From: SIG78 sp045635745
GTDB lineage: Bacteria > Verrucomicrobiota > Lentisphaeria > Victivallales > Victivallaceae
Direction: 5' to 3'
NCBI GenBank assembly: GCA_045635745.1
Contig: JAZTWG010000016.1
Location: forward strand, 1-34,513
DNA: 34,513 nt
Both the position numbers and the translations under genes were made by a program. Shown piece by piece: positions 6,324 through 14,935 of the stretch; the stretch's first letter is position 1; the number at the start of each line of letters is the position of its first letter. The notes beneath the pieces are model-generated. The model did not search any database, was not told the origin of the DNA, and was given only the letters and a program-made list of their open reading frames with translations.

Positions 6324-8642
6324 TCAATATTTTTTGACCAGCATCCCTCGGTCAATATACATGCCGTTTTCTTTGGTCGAGCCAGGGACATACCCCGCAC
6401 CAGTCATCTTGATCGAAACCCAGACTTCGTACCGGTTGAAGTCTTTGTCTTTGCTCTTGTTGGCACTGTAAAAACTCTTGAGCAGCAGCTTTGATGCCCA
6501 ACCCACATGTATATAACTGCTGGGATCAATACTGATGACTCCCAAACGGTACCAGTGATATTTCTCGTCGGCGGGAGCAGTTTTGATTTTAATGGAAACT
6601 TTCTGCTGGTTGCGCGGCGAGTTGACTCCGGCTGTAAGCGGCAGCAATTTTTTGTGAGTTTTACCCAGTGGTATTTTGACCATTGCTTTGGGCTGACTGG
6701 AGTCAGGATCTTTGACAGCACGGGTGCCGGAGGGAGCATGACCTTTGAGGTACTTTGAAGGTACCGTGATATATGCCGAGCGGGGCAGTTTGGCAAGTTC
6801 CGGCGGCAGATCGTCGAAAACTGTATCTTCGGCAAACTCCTGTGCCAGATTTTCCCGGACTTTCTGAGCAAACTTGGGCTTTAAGTCCAGAACTTCCAAA
6901 TTAAGCAGCAGAGCTTCTTTGTACTCTTTTTGATACTCTTTGAATTCAGCTTCTTTGCCGGGAGTGTTCCGGGTGTAGGGGAAAAGCGAAGCGGTAATAC
7001 TCAACAGTTCCCACGAAACATGGGCGGCAAGATTTTTGTCGTTTTTGACTTTAGCCAACCCCTGCTTGACCAGCTGACGGGATTTGATCAAAAAGTCGTA
7101 AGTTACATGCGGATAATGGCGGTTTTCACGCTGGTTCCACTCGTCAAGCGAAGTGGGAGTATCTTTTTGTGCCTGGCGGAGCATATTGAAATACTGCTGC
7201 ATTTCCGGTGCGGCAGCCCCGTAATAGCCATTTATAAAGTCGCGGATGAGTTTTTCGGGATCCTGCGAAGCATCAAAGAGCAGCTGAAGCTCCAGAAATA
7301 TCTGCAGCTGGTGGAAACTTAAAAATGTATTGCGGGCAAAGTGAAATTCACTTTCTTTGAAAATCCAGTAAAGATTTATATCCCGAAACAACCGGCAGTC
7401 GCCGATAATGGCATCCACCGCAATCATCGGTTGGGTGTTATTGGGGCACCAGAAGTAGTCCCACACGCCAAATACCGGAGATTTTTTCCGCCATTTGCTC
7501 AAGCGGTCATAGCCCTGTTTATTCATTGATTCGGACAAAGGATACATGCTGTTGCTGTGGGCAGTACGGTCACAATGAATAAACATCACATTTTTTTCAA
7601 GCTCAAATTTTACATCAGGGTTTGACATATTGCGATTGGTCGCTGTGCAGAGCCAGACATCCGGATAGACTTTTCTGACTTCACGGGCAAGATAGTTGAC
7701 AAATTCGGCGTTCAGCGGGAAAAATGTACCATCTTCCTTTTCCCGTTTCTGGCAGGGAGCACATTCACAAAGGTCGTTGGGATTATCTTCGTAGGCAACA
7801 CCATAGAGTGTCGGCGGATTATCAGCATATTGCTTGCGTTCTTTTTTTATACTTTCAAGGAGTTCCTTTAATGCCACCTTCCAGACTTCCTTATTGGTCA
7901 AACAGAGATTGCCCCGGAAACGCCAATCCCGCTGCCCACTGGCTCGCATAGAATAATATTCAGGATGAGTTTTGAAATATTTTTTCGGCGGCACCAATTT
8001 ATAAAATGTGTGCATCCGGGGGATGAGCTTGCTTTCCCGTGCCAGCGGGGTTATTCTGTCCTCGGTTGACCAGGACATGCGGTTGATCCGGTGAAAAGCG
8101 TGCCACTTTTTCTGGGTATCGGGGTTGAAACAGCGATCCAGCAGAGAATAGATCTTCCGGTCAGTTACATCGGGTTTCTGGACTTTTTCAAAATCTTTGA
8201 CAACTGGATCGGGGTTTTTGGGGTATACAGCACAATCCCCCGCCAGAGAATAAACTCCAAACTTTGTCTGCAAAAATGTGGATACGGCAAAATCGGTACC
8301 GGTGGGAGTGCCGCCAACCAGAAAAACCTTGCCGTTTCCTGCCTGCATTTTAAATTGCTGGGGTTCCATTTTTTTTACATCGATTCCGGCGGCTTGGGCG
8401 GCTTTGGTGTTGCCGATATAAATTTTAACGCCGGATGCAGGAGCCTGACTTTCCGGAAAAACCTTGTAACTTCTGCCGGTCATCTTTTCCAGAGCCGTTT
8501 TCATATCTTCGACTGCCACAGTTTCCCGGCCCTTCAGGGTATCCGGGTGAACGATCACGGCGTTTTGAAGTTTTACATCGGCAAACACTGCGGCGGTGGT
8601 ACAGCAAAGCAGCATAAGTAAAAGTTTGATTTTTGTCTGCAT
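6324..8642 (-). CDS. Secreted DUF4838 protein, glycosidase-like
   Basis: A 772-residue protein with a signal peptide (MQTKIKLLLMLLCCTTAAVFA). The N-terminal domain (about 20-140) resembles the GH20b/GH67-N type fold that precedes a catalytic barrel: VAVEDMKTALEKMTG, VKIYIGNT, FAVSTFLQTKFGV. The DUF4838 region (about 175-530) has HPEYYSM, LCLTNKEVW, the Cys cluster CECAPC (about 289-294) and the terminal INGYYGAAAPEMQQYF helix. A beta-rich C-terminal region (about 625-772) may bind carbohydrate. DUF4838 proteins are placed near alpha-glucuronidase-like glycosidases but have no established reaction. AGGAG lies 10 bases before the ATG. It follows a pseudopilin gene by 23 bp and precedes the exported MBL gene by 13 bp. 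Confidence 0.88.
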   Translation of the reverse strand: MQTKIKLLLMLLCCTTAAVFADVKLQNAVIVHPDTLKGRETVAVEDMKTALEKMTGRSYKVFPESQAPASGVKIYIGNTKAAQAAGIDVKKMEPQQFKMQAGNGKVFLVGGTPTGTDFAVSTFLQTKFGVYSLAGDCAVYPKNPDPVVKDFEKVQKPDVTDRKIYSLLDRCFNPDTQKKWHAFHRINRMSWSTEDRITPLARESKLIPRMHTFYKLVPPKKYFKTHPEYYSMRASGQRDWRFRGNLCLTNKEVWKVALKELLESIKKERKQYADNPPTLYGVAYEDNPNDLCECAPCQKREKEDGTFFPLNAEFVNYLAREVRKVYPDVWLCTATNRNMSNPDVKFELEKNVMFIHCDRTAHSNSMYPLSESMNKQGYDRLSKWRKKSPVFGVWDYFWCPNNTQPMIAVDAIIGDCRLFRDINLYWIFKESEFHFARNTFLSFHQLQIFLELQLLFDASQDPEKLIRDFINGYYGAAAPEMQQYFNMLRQAQKDTPTSLDEWNQRENRHYPHVTYDFLIKSRQLVKQGLAKVKNDKNLAAHVSWELLSITASLFPYTRNTPGKEAEFKEYQKEYKEALLLNLEVLDLKPKFAQKVRENLAQEFAEDTVFDDLPPELAKLPRSAYITVPSKYLKGHAPSGTRAVKDPDSSQPKAMVKIPLGKTHKKLLPLTAGVNSPRNQQKVSIKIKTAPADEKYHWYRLGVISIDPSSYIHVGWASKLLLKSFYSANKSKDKDFNRYEVWVSIKMTGAGYVPGSTKENGMYIDRGMLVKKY

Positions 8643-8665
8643 AATAGCAATCTCCTATATCAAAG

Positions 8666-9466
8666 TTATTTGTTGGTCTTATTGTTTATATAAAGCGCGT
8701 CAAATCCGCTTATGAGCAACCGGTCAAGGTGTTCCACATGACCATCCCACATAAGATAATTGGAGCCGGTTTTGTGAAAATACCGGGAGTGGCCCATATC
8801 GGTCGGCTTTAATTTTTTATCTTCAGTTGAAAAATGATAGGCTTGTGATGCCTGAGTATGGCCGCTGCGCATGCCGTCTCTGCCAAATTCCATAACCGTA
8901 ACCATTTGCGATGGAGAAACTTTAAGGTTGTTAGCCAGTCCATAAGTCGGATTGGCTTTATTGGGGACCCACGCATCTATAACGCCGGAAGCATTGCGTT
9001 CGTTGATTTGCGGCATGGCAACAACATTGGCATCGTAAGTACGCCAATATGCCCGATGAGCTTGCATACCTTCGCTTCTGGAGTTGTCTGCCGGACATTT
9101 CAGGTGCAGCCAGTCACCAATTATTGATTTCATGATCTTACCTTTTTGGGGATTGTCAGCCCATAAAAGAGAATACCAGGTGTAATTCGGATAAAAACGG
9201 TTGGCACTGTATTCTTCCACCAGATGAAAAGCCACCGGCAGCCGCCCATGGTCGCCTTCGTATCCGGCAAGAGCTATGCCGACTTGCTTTAAATTGCTCA
9301 TACACGATGCCTTCTGGGCGGCATTCCGTGCCGAAGAAAGAGCCGGTAAAAGCATTGCCGCTAAAATAGCAATGATAGCAATTACTACCAGAAGTTCGAT
9401 CAGCGTAAAGTTTGCGTCTTTCATCTTTGCGAATGAAAAACCATTCCTTGAAGAGTTACCTTTCAT
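8666..9466 (-). CDS. Type II/IV-type pseudopilin with DUF1559-like C-terminus
   Basis: A 266-residue protein. A short basic leader is followed by the prepilin helix FTLIELLVVIAIIAILAAM (residues 20-38) and the conserved SSARNAAQKASCMSNLKQVG. The C-terminal part has CPADNS and the H-X9-DG style ending HKTGSNYLMWDGHVEHLD. The residue before the predicted cleavage site is Asn, not the usual Gly. AAAGGG lies about 7 bases before the ATG. Many such proteins occur in Lentisphaerota and Planctomycetota genomes and are thought to form pseudopili or to be displayed through a type II-like system. It lies directly upstream of the secreted DUF4838 gene, the same order as at 16235-19684. Confidence 0.92.
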   Translation of the reverse strand: MKGNSSRNGFSFAKMKDANFTLIELLVVIAIIAILAAMLLPALSSARNAAQKASCMSNLKQVGIALAGYEGDHGRLPVAFHLVEEYSANRFYPNYTWYSLLWADNPQKGKIMKSIIGDWLHLKCPADNSRSEGMQAHRAYWRTYDANVVAMPQINERNASGVIDAWVPNKANPTYGLANNLKVSPSQMVTVMEFGRDGMRSGHTQASQAYHFSTEDKKLKPTDMGHSRYFHKTGSNYLMWDGHVEHLDRLLISGFDALYINNKTNK

Positions 9467-9508
9467 ACACTTGCCCTTTCTTTGATATTTACAGAGATTA
9501 TCCTGAAC

Positions 9509-10990
9509 TTATTTTTCGACAGTTATTTCATTTGAATATTTTTCCAGCAATTTTCTGCCTTCAGCCGGGTCGATCCTGCCGGCAGCAATATCAATAAGCA
9601 GCCGGTAGTGCTGGTCTGAAATTTTTTGAGCGATATTTTCTTTGCCGAAGTCACAGCGGAACTCTTCAATGCCGCTTGAGTTCAAAGTTTTCAAGCCGAA
9701 TTTCCAGTTCATATCCGAGGTTTTCCAGTTGATACGGCAGTTGTCAAAGGTTATATCTTTGCCGTAACTTACAAACACCGCCCCATCGGGACTTGCCAGC
9801 GAAGCGTTGCCGCCGAAAGGAGCCAGATCTTTGACCGGTTTGCCGCCGTCGACCCAGTTGAACTTGACATCGGCAAATGAAACATCCTCTACCGGCAGCT
9901 CCGGCGTACCGAGCAGCCGGATAGCCGATGAAGCCGTACCCCGGATGTGGCGGAAACTTATGTCCCGCACCGGTTTGGCTTGATCGCTGTTGCCCAAAAT
10001 AAAGATTGGCAGTTGGGCATTGACCAGCATGTTATCAAATTGAATATTTTCGATAATTGCCGCATTTTTTCCGTAATGCCCCCAAATCGTAATCCCCATG
10101 CGGGAATCGTTGATCACGCAGTTGGAAAATACCGCATTGCGGATCGTGCCGCTGCCCACGCCGATGCGGATGGCATTGCAGATGGTTTTCAGTACACAGT
10201 TGGTAACGGTGATATTTTCGCAAGGCTGTTTCCGGTCAAGCCGCCTGTCGCTGCCCCGCAGTGTAATGCAGTCGTCGCCGCTGTCGATAATACAGTTGCT
10301 GACCACCACATTGCGGCAGCAGTCAATGTCGATGCCGTCGCCGTTGCGGGTATGGGGGTGATTGTAAATGCGGACACCCGTAATAATCACATCCCGGCAG
10401 CCGTGAAGAAAACAAGTCCAGTAGGGCGAATTGTAAAGTTCCACATCCTGAATACGGACATTGTCACACTCTTTGATGTAGATCATTTGTCCCGGACGCC
10501 ATTCCCATGGTTTGACGCTCCAGGTTTGAGTCCAGTCTTCCGGCGGCTCCCAGAAAGCCTTGCGGTTGCCGTCGATCCTGCCGGGACCTTTGATCGCAAT
10601 ATTTTTTTGCTTTACAGCAATAATAAAGTGGGCATCAGAAGCTTTCTCGGAAGATGAACCGGAGTTTTTTTCCATGGCGTAATCCTTTTTTTCAGGACTT
10701 GCCAGCAAAGTTGCGCCGGAGTCCAGATAGAGACCGCCGTCGGATTTAAGAAAAAGCGTACCGCACAAATAGGTTCCGGCAGGAAAATAGACCATTCCAC
10801 CGGCATCAATGGCACGCTGAACTGCAACGGTATCGTTGGCAACGCCGTTGCCGACAGCTCCGAAATCTTTGACATTGTGCATGGCATACGCCCCCTTGGT
10901 AAAGCTGCAGCCCGTTTGTAAGAATACTGCCACGCTTGCCAATAGTGCAAGCATCCTCGATAATACTCTATTTGATAAAGTGCTTTTCAT
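9509..10990 (-). CDS. GH28-like polygalacturonase-family lipoprotein (beta-helix)
   Basis: About 493 residues from the ATG at 10988-10990. That start gives a lipoprotein signal peptide with lipobox LQTGC, so the protein is probably anchored in a membrane; the longer GTG start at 11032 would hide it. The N-terminal motif VKDFGAVGNGVANDTVAVQ and the helix turns identify a right-handed beta-helix of the pectate lyase 3/GH28 group. NGDGIDID and SGDDCITLRG match the GH28 Asp motifs. The usual GHG and RIK motifs are altered: the region reads NAIRIGVGSGTIRN, lacking the catalytic-region His. Activity may differ from classical polygalacturonase, for example on rhamnogalacturonan or another uronate polymer. 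It is the first gene of the minus-strand cluster, 42 bp before the pseudopilin. Confidence 0.85.
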   Translation of the reverse strand: MKSTLSNRVLSRMLALLASVAVFLQTGCSFTKGAYAMHNVKDFGAVGNGVANDTVAVQRAIDAGGMVYFPAGTYLCGTLFLKSDGGLYLDSGATLLASPEKKDYAMEKNSGSSSEKASDAHFIIAVKQKNIAIKGPGRIDGNRKAFWEPPEDWTQTWSVKPWEWRPGQMIYIKECDNVRIQDVELYNSPYWTCFLHGCRDVIITGVRIYNHPHTRNGDGIDIDCCRNVVVSNCIIDSGDDCITLRGSDRRLDRKQPCENITVTNCVLKTICNAIRIGVGSGTIRNAVFSNCVINDSRMGITIWGHYGKNAAIIENIQFDNMLVNAQLPIFILGNSDQAKPVRDISFRHIRGTASSAIRLLGTPELPVEDVSFADVKFNWVDGGKPVKDLAPFGGNASLASPDGAVFVSYGKDITFDNCRINWKTSDMNWKFGLKTLNSSGIEEFRCDFGKENIAQKISDQHYRLLIDIAAGRIDPAEGRKLLEKYSNEITVEK

Positions 10991-11045
10991 TTTTTCAGAT
11001 AGATCCCCAACCCAGTAAAAACTTATTTTCACAGTCTTTACATTT

Positions 11046-11093
11046 ATTATATTGTTTCAGCATAAAAAAACAGCCGCAACGATCCGATATCGG
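11046..11093 (-). promoter_or_regulatory. Candidate promoter -10 and palindromic operator for the GH28 cluster
   Basis: On the minus strand TATAAT (11046-11051) lies about 55 bp before the lipoprotein start; no good -35 box is seen. Upstream is the perfect palindrome CCGATATCGG (11084-11093). GATCCGA here and TCGGATC near 11120 also form a wider inverted pair. An activator or repressor site is possible. Confidence 0.4.
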
Positions 11094-11460
11094 GCGTTGT
11101 ACTTGCCTCTCTGTTTCGGATCAAATCCTCTCCCAAATGAGCAAGTTCACTACTTTTTTATTCCTTTTTTTAACAATCAACCCTGCTTGCAATGCTAATA
11201 TAGCACTCAAAAATTCAATTACAAGAAGAAAAACAAGATTATTCCGCATTTTTTACAAATTGTGCTTTGTAAAACTGAACGCACACATTATGCTGCTGGC
11301 AGTATCCGGGCGTACGGAGCCGGTGAACAGTATTGTGCGAATTTGGTGTGGCTGATAGCTTTCCGGACACACAGCAGGGGAGTTTTTCAGGTTGAATCAA
11401 GTAAGATAAAACAAAAAACAGTAAATTTGACTGGCGTGAAAAAAATAGCGGAGGTAAAAA
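11094..11460. other. Intergenic region without a supported gene
   Basis: Open frames here have poor composition and no ribosome-binding sites, and I see no RNA gene. The last bases (GGAGG at about 11451-11455) form the ribosome-binding site of the clamp fragment that follows. Confidence 0.5.
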
Positions 11461-11571
11461 ATGAGAATTGAGAAGAAGACGTTGAATGATGCCCTGCGGG
11501 TGCTGGGCAAAGTGGTGTGCCAGACTTCACCGGTGGAACTGTATCGGTCGGAGCGGGTTATCGTAACTTAA
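11461..11571 (+). pseudogene. 5' fragment of a DnaN-like sliding-clamp gene
   Basis: A 36-codon frame begins MRIEKKTLNDALRVLGKVV and matches the start of the clamp-like gene at 30870-31322 in 28 of its first 30 residues, at the DNA level as well. After YRS the similarity stops abruptly and the frame ends within six codons. The GGAGG site 7 bases before the ATG is intact, so a short peptide could still be made. It is best read as the remains of a duplicated or mobile clamp gene. Confidence 0.75.
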
Positions 11572-11787
11572 AACGACCTTACTCGCAGGCATGAGTACGG
11601 CGAGAGCTTATAACGATTTAGGATTTTTGTTTGCAGTTTAAGCCTTAACCACAGCAGAATAAACAAATGGATGATTTTTTACTTCTGATCAATGGTTCAG
11701 CAGCTTAAAATATCGGTCTTTTCAGCAGTAAGTCCCCTGTATTCACGGGTACTTTTTTCTGCGATTTGCTTTGTGCTGTAAATTACC
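11572..11787. other. Intergenic region downstream of the AAA/nuclease gene
   Basis: No gene is supported. A short inverted pair near 11736-11755 (GTCCCCTGTATTCACGGGTAC) could be a weak hairpin between the clamp fragment and the convergent AAA gene. Confidence 0.3.
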
Positions 11788-13356
11788 TTATCTGGCAGGA
11801 CGATCAATTTTTTCGTCTTCCCAACCAATGAGGTTGCCTTTGACTGAATCAAAATTTACGCCGACAATGTAAATATCGCGTTCATCCAGCAAATACTTTT
11901 TGCAGTATTCTTTTTCTTTGATTTGTTCCAACGCGGTCGGGTCATTGTCGAGCTTGAATTCAAAAATATAAATAGCTTTTTCGGTCTTGACCACAGCGTC
12001 AATTCTGCCGTCATTAGTGGTTGACTCGGCTTCGATATACGCCCCCAGCAAACGGAATATGGAAAAGAAAATCGTTTGAAAAGTCGATTCCTGTTTTTTA
12101 TGAATATCATAGGGTATTCCGGCAAAAAAGACTTCCATAACCTTGCGGAGTTTCTTCAAATCGCCATTGAGCAGACTGGTCGCTATTTCGGCAACAAACT
12201 GCACACTGCCGGTTTGAGTTTTCCCCGCATAACTATTAAGTATATACGCACTGAACGCTGTACTGACTTCTTTATTGGGGAAATCCAGAAAATACCAAGT
12301 CTGCCCGAATTTTTGTTCAGTATCTTTGATGGTAACATAACCCGTCTGCAAAAGCAATGCCAACGGGTCGATATTGTCTATTTCAAAAGCATTAAACGCC
12401 ACTTCCGGCACTGATTTACCGCCCACTGCAGACTGGAAATCAAAGTCAGTTCTTTTAGCCAGTTCCATCAGGAATGAAGGCGTGCCAGTAGAAAACCAGT
12501 AGTTGTTGAACTTGCCGCCGCTTTCCAAAAATTTGGCAAATGATACAGGATTGTAAACAGTTTTAGCATTTTCTTCAAACCGGTAACCATTGTACCACTC
12601 TTTGATTTCAGCCTTATATGTTTCAATATCCTGATTGCCTGCCAAAGCGGCAATGCGGTCACCAAAGTTGGCTTCCAATTCCTCTTGGGTGTAACCGAAC
12701 ATCTCTGCATACCGGGCATCCATTGTTATATCGGTAAGGTTATTTAAATCCGAAAAGAGTGATACATGACTGAACTTACTGACGCCGGTAACAAACAGAA
12801 ACCGTTCTTTGGCATTGCGGTCTTTCAAAACACTGTAAAAACCTTTCAGACATTTTTGAATATCTGCAATATTGGGATTGGAAATGTTATCCAGTATGGG
12901 TTTATCGTATTCATCAACCAGAATGACAACTTGAGTATTGGCTGAAAGTTGGTCTATCAAATCGCCGAAACAAAGCCCCGGAGTGCCGCCTGATATTTGC
13001 AACGCATATTCCTGGGCAATTTTTTGTATTTTAGACATCAAATACCCCGGCAGCTCTTTGATAGCATCGGCAATTACATTATAGTCGCCAAAACTCAAAT
13101 GTATCACCGGATACGGCTTCCAGTCATAGGGCTTATTATAAATGGCAAGCCCCTTGAAAAGCTCTTTTTTACCTTCAAAGACCGCTTTCAGAGTGGAAAC
13201 AGTCAAAGACTTACCAAAGCGGCGGGGACGCGAGAGAAAATACCCGGCACTGCTTGGGCGAATCAGCTGCCAAATGTATTCAGTCTTATCCACATACAGA
13301 AAGTTTCCCTGTATCAGATCTTCAAAATTGTAAACGTAGCTGGTAATATCTTTCAT
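11788..13356 (-). CDS. AAA-ATPase-like protein with PD-(D/E)XK nuclease domain (PF09820/PF08011 type)
   Basis: About 522 residues. The N-terminus has the family signature YVDKTEYIWQLI, a Walker A-like RPRRFGKSLT and a Walker B strand VVILVDEYDKPIL. The middle has the family's FVTGVSKFSHVSLFSDLNNL and EWYNGYRF motifs. The C-terminus has a PD-(D/E)XK core, GRIDAVV followed by IYIFEFKLD (about residues 447-470). Proteins of this type are abundant in gut anaerobes, often in many copies; their function is not established, though a nuclease role in defence or mobile-element biology is often suggested. AGGAG at 13365-13369 fits the ATG at 13356 best; the ATG at 13362 is only 3 bases from it. It lies downstream of the unknown gene at 13449-14033. 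Confidence 0.9.
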   Translation of the reverse strand: MKDITSYVYNFEDLIQGNFLYVDKTEYIWQLIRPSSAGYFLSRPRRFGKSLTVSTLKAVFEGKKELFKGLAIYNKPYDWKPYPVIHLSFGDYNVIADAIKELPGYLMSKIQKIAQEYALQISGGTPGLCFGDLIDQLSANTQVVILVDEYDKPILDNISNPNIADIQKCLKGFYSVLKDRNAKERFLFVTGVSKFSHVSLFSDLNNLTDITMDARYAEMFGYTQEELEANFGDRIAALAGNQDIETYKAEIKEWYNGYRFEENAKTVYNPVSFAKFLESGGKFNNYWFSTGTPSFLMELAKRTDFDFQSAVGGKSVPEVAFNAFEIDNIDPLALLLQTGYVTIKDTEQKFGQTWYFLDFPNKEVSTAFSAYILNSYAGKTQTGSVQFVAEIATSLLNGDLKKLRKVMEVFFAGIPYDIHKKQESTFQTIFFSIFRLLGAYIEAESTTNDGRIDAVVKTEKAIYIFEFKLDNDPTALEQIKEKEYCKKYLLDERDIYIVGVNFDSVKGNLIGWEDEKIDRPAR

Positions 13357-13448
13357 TGTCATATACTCCTCAATGCGTAATATACACTGTATTGACTGCA
13401 TTTCCAATTATTTTATTTCATAAAATACAAAAAATCAGTTTCCCTTAT

Positions 13449-14033
13449 TCAGACCGACATAAAGTCGCTGATGTTGAACCAATATTCTGTCCGATAAATA
13501 ATCTGAGCGGCTTTTCTTCGTGCAATATGTTTTTTTCTGCCTTCCGGATCATTTTTGTACTCATTATGCTCTTGCCAATCGGCTGTGAGTTCGTACCAAT
13601 CTTTTTCAAGAAAAGCTCGTACTGCAACTACCAAATGATCGTGTAATATACCGTCCATATCGCAAAGGTATTGGGCGACTGTTATATAATTGAATCCCTG
13701 AAAACGCTCATCCATTGGTCTGGAATGAACCAATTCCTCCCAAATTCTTTTATCGACAAAAGCATACTCCAGTGATACCCCATCAAATCTTTTATGCGGA
13801 TTGATTTCCGGATCAAACTCCTTGACAATAGTTGCGTGTTCTACATCGTATCCCCATCCCCCGGAAAAGTTACATTCATCAGCTGTGCGTGGAAAGTGTT
13901 GCTGTAATACTTCGCGCGGTGTTGGATAATCATCCGGCAGACGAAACAGCTCTCCGGGTAATGTGCCTACCAATAAACGGTTATTGCGTATGCCTGATAT
14001 TGGAGTATGGTATTTGTTATATTCTCTTGGCAA
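13449..14033 (-). CDS. Conserved-looking protein of unknown function
   Basis: A 194-residue acidic and aromatic-rich soluble protein that I do not recognise. It has no signal peptide or membrane segment. Notable stretches are NRLLVGTLPGELFRLPDDYP, SGGWGYDVEHATIVKE and a charged C-terminal helix region (NEYKNDPEGRKKHIARRKAAQ). The only in-frame start near the beginning is TTG at 14031-14033, with no clear Shine-Dalgarno. The frame stays open upstream only to about 14078, inside direct-repeat copy 2, so the native start may have been lost when the repeat arrived. It precedes the AAA/nuclease gene by 92 bp on the same strand and may be its partner. Confidence 0.6.
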   Translation of the reverse strand: MPREYNKYHTPISGIRNNRLLVGTLPGELFRLPDDYPTPREVLQQHFPRTADECNFSGGWGYDVEHATIVKEFDPEINPHKRFDGVSLEYAFVDKRIWEELVHSRPMDERFQGFNYITVAQYLCDMDGILHDHLVVAVRAFLEKDWYELTADWQEHNEYKNDPEGRKKHIARRKAAQIIYRTEYWFNISDFMSV

Positions 14034-14067
14034 ACTCGTTAATATTGAATTTAGAAATTTATCTGTT

Positions 14068-14327
14068 GTTTTATGCTATATTTTTATGTCTTCAAATCAG
14101 TAGGGTTGATGGTTTGATTCCCGTTTGGAGATTGGCTGATTGGCATATAAAAATTCCCCATTTATTCCCCATTATGATGGAATATTCCCCATAAATGGCC
14201 CGTTTTTGAAAAGTCGCATTTGAGTTGATTAAGTGCTATAACGTGCAAGTTTGAGGTTAAAATGGACAAAATAAGCAATTTTTGAGCTTGAAACAGATCC
14301 GGTAATCGCCCCCGCTCCGGGTGCCAT
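14068..14327. repeat. Long direct repeat, copy 2 (about 260 bp)
   Basis: This matches 1419-1680 in the same orientation, including the three TTCCCCAT words and the ending CGCTCCGGGTGCCAT (one change from copy 1). It lies just outside the 5' end of the unknown gene, and the excisionase-like gene starts about 600 bp further on. The two copies enclose about 12.4 kb. Confidence 0.9.
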
Positions 14328-14430
14328 AATATTCAACGACTTACAACTTTTTATCCAACTAAAAATCCGTTGCAGCGTCAAAACGGAGTGATATTTTTTG
14401 CAAGCTCAAGATATCTTCTGATACCACGAA

Positions 14431-14452
14431 TTCTGGGATATTTCTGGGATAT
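14431..14452. repeat. Tandem 11-bp direct repeat
   Basis: TTCTGGGATAT occurs twice head to tail (14431-14441, 14442-14452), and TTCTGATA at 14416 may be a third, decayed unit. Placed between repeat copy 2 and an excisionase-like gene, it could be a binding array, but this is inference. Confidence 0.5.
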
Positions 14453-14532
14453 AAAATTAAAGTCCGTTGCAGTTGGCAAATTCCGCCAAAACGATCATAA
14501 AACCATTTTCCCCAAAAAGATATTTGGCAGTA

Positions 14533-14571
14533 AAAAAGAGAGATACTGTATTGAGTAGTATCTCTCTTTTT
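14533..14571 (-). terminator. Strong, probably bidirectional terminator
   Basis: A perfect 15-bp stem (14533-14547 with 14557-14571) has a 9-base loop and runs of A and T at its base, so it works in both directions. It lies 52 bp after the stop of the excisionase-like gene. Confidence 0.8.
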
Positions 14572-14623
14572 GTAACCGGCCGAAATATGGAATTATGGCG
14601 TTGTTGTATCAACTCCCGGATGT

Positions 14624-14935
14624 TCAGACTTGACATTGTAGAAGAGTATTTACGCTTTCCGGATCCACCCTGACACTGCGTGGAGATAAACAAATTTTGC
14701 GTAACTTGCCGCTTTTCATATACCGCGAGATGGTGAGCGGTGTAACTGAAAGAAGCTTGGCGGCTTCTGCTCTGGTCAACGGGCGTTGTGCAGAGCATTT
14801 CCTGGACTCGGTACTATTGCCATAATTTCTAAGTGCCGCAATTAAGCTTTGAGGCGAAATTTCCGGTATATGCGGTTGTAACATCATAGTAATAGCACTG
14901 ATTGTAGTGGGTTTGATTCCACTTCGAATTTTCAT
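14624..14935 (-). CDS. Excisionase-like HTH (MerR/HTH_17-type) small DNA-binding protein
   Basis: A 103-residue protein. The C-terminal half carries the winged-helix signature of the excisionase/HTH_17 family: LTRAEAAKLLSVTPLTISRY, then a basic wing (MKSGKLRKICLS) and RVDPESVNTLLQ. The N-terminal half has no recognised domain. AAGGAG lies about 14 bases before the ATG, which is long but usable. Such proteins direct excision by a neighbouring tyrosine recombinase or act as small regulators. No integrase lies beside it, but the broken one at 1844 follows the other copy of the same direct repeat, which fits a decayed integrative element. Confidence 0.75.
   Translation of the reverse strand: MKIRSGIKPTTISAITMMLQPHIPEISPQSLIAALRNYGNSTESRKCSAQRPLTRAEAAKLLSVTPLTISRYMKSGKLRKICLSPRSVRVDPESVNTLLQCQV

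Noticed and set aside
9947..10657. 236-residue open frame on the plus strand
   Set aside because: It is antisense to the GH28-like gene, which has clear motifs.
10936..11355. 139-residue open frame on the plus strand
   Set aside because: It overlaps the lipoprotein start and continues through AT-rich intergenic DNA with no ribosome-binding site or family signature.
11033..11787. Non-coding RNA gene between the clusters
   Set aside because: There is no convincing promoter-hairpin-terminator arrangement apart from the sites listed.
14431..14452. CRISPR-like array
   Set aside because: Only two 11-bp units lie head to tail without spacers.
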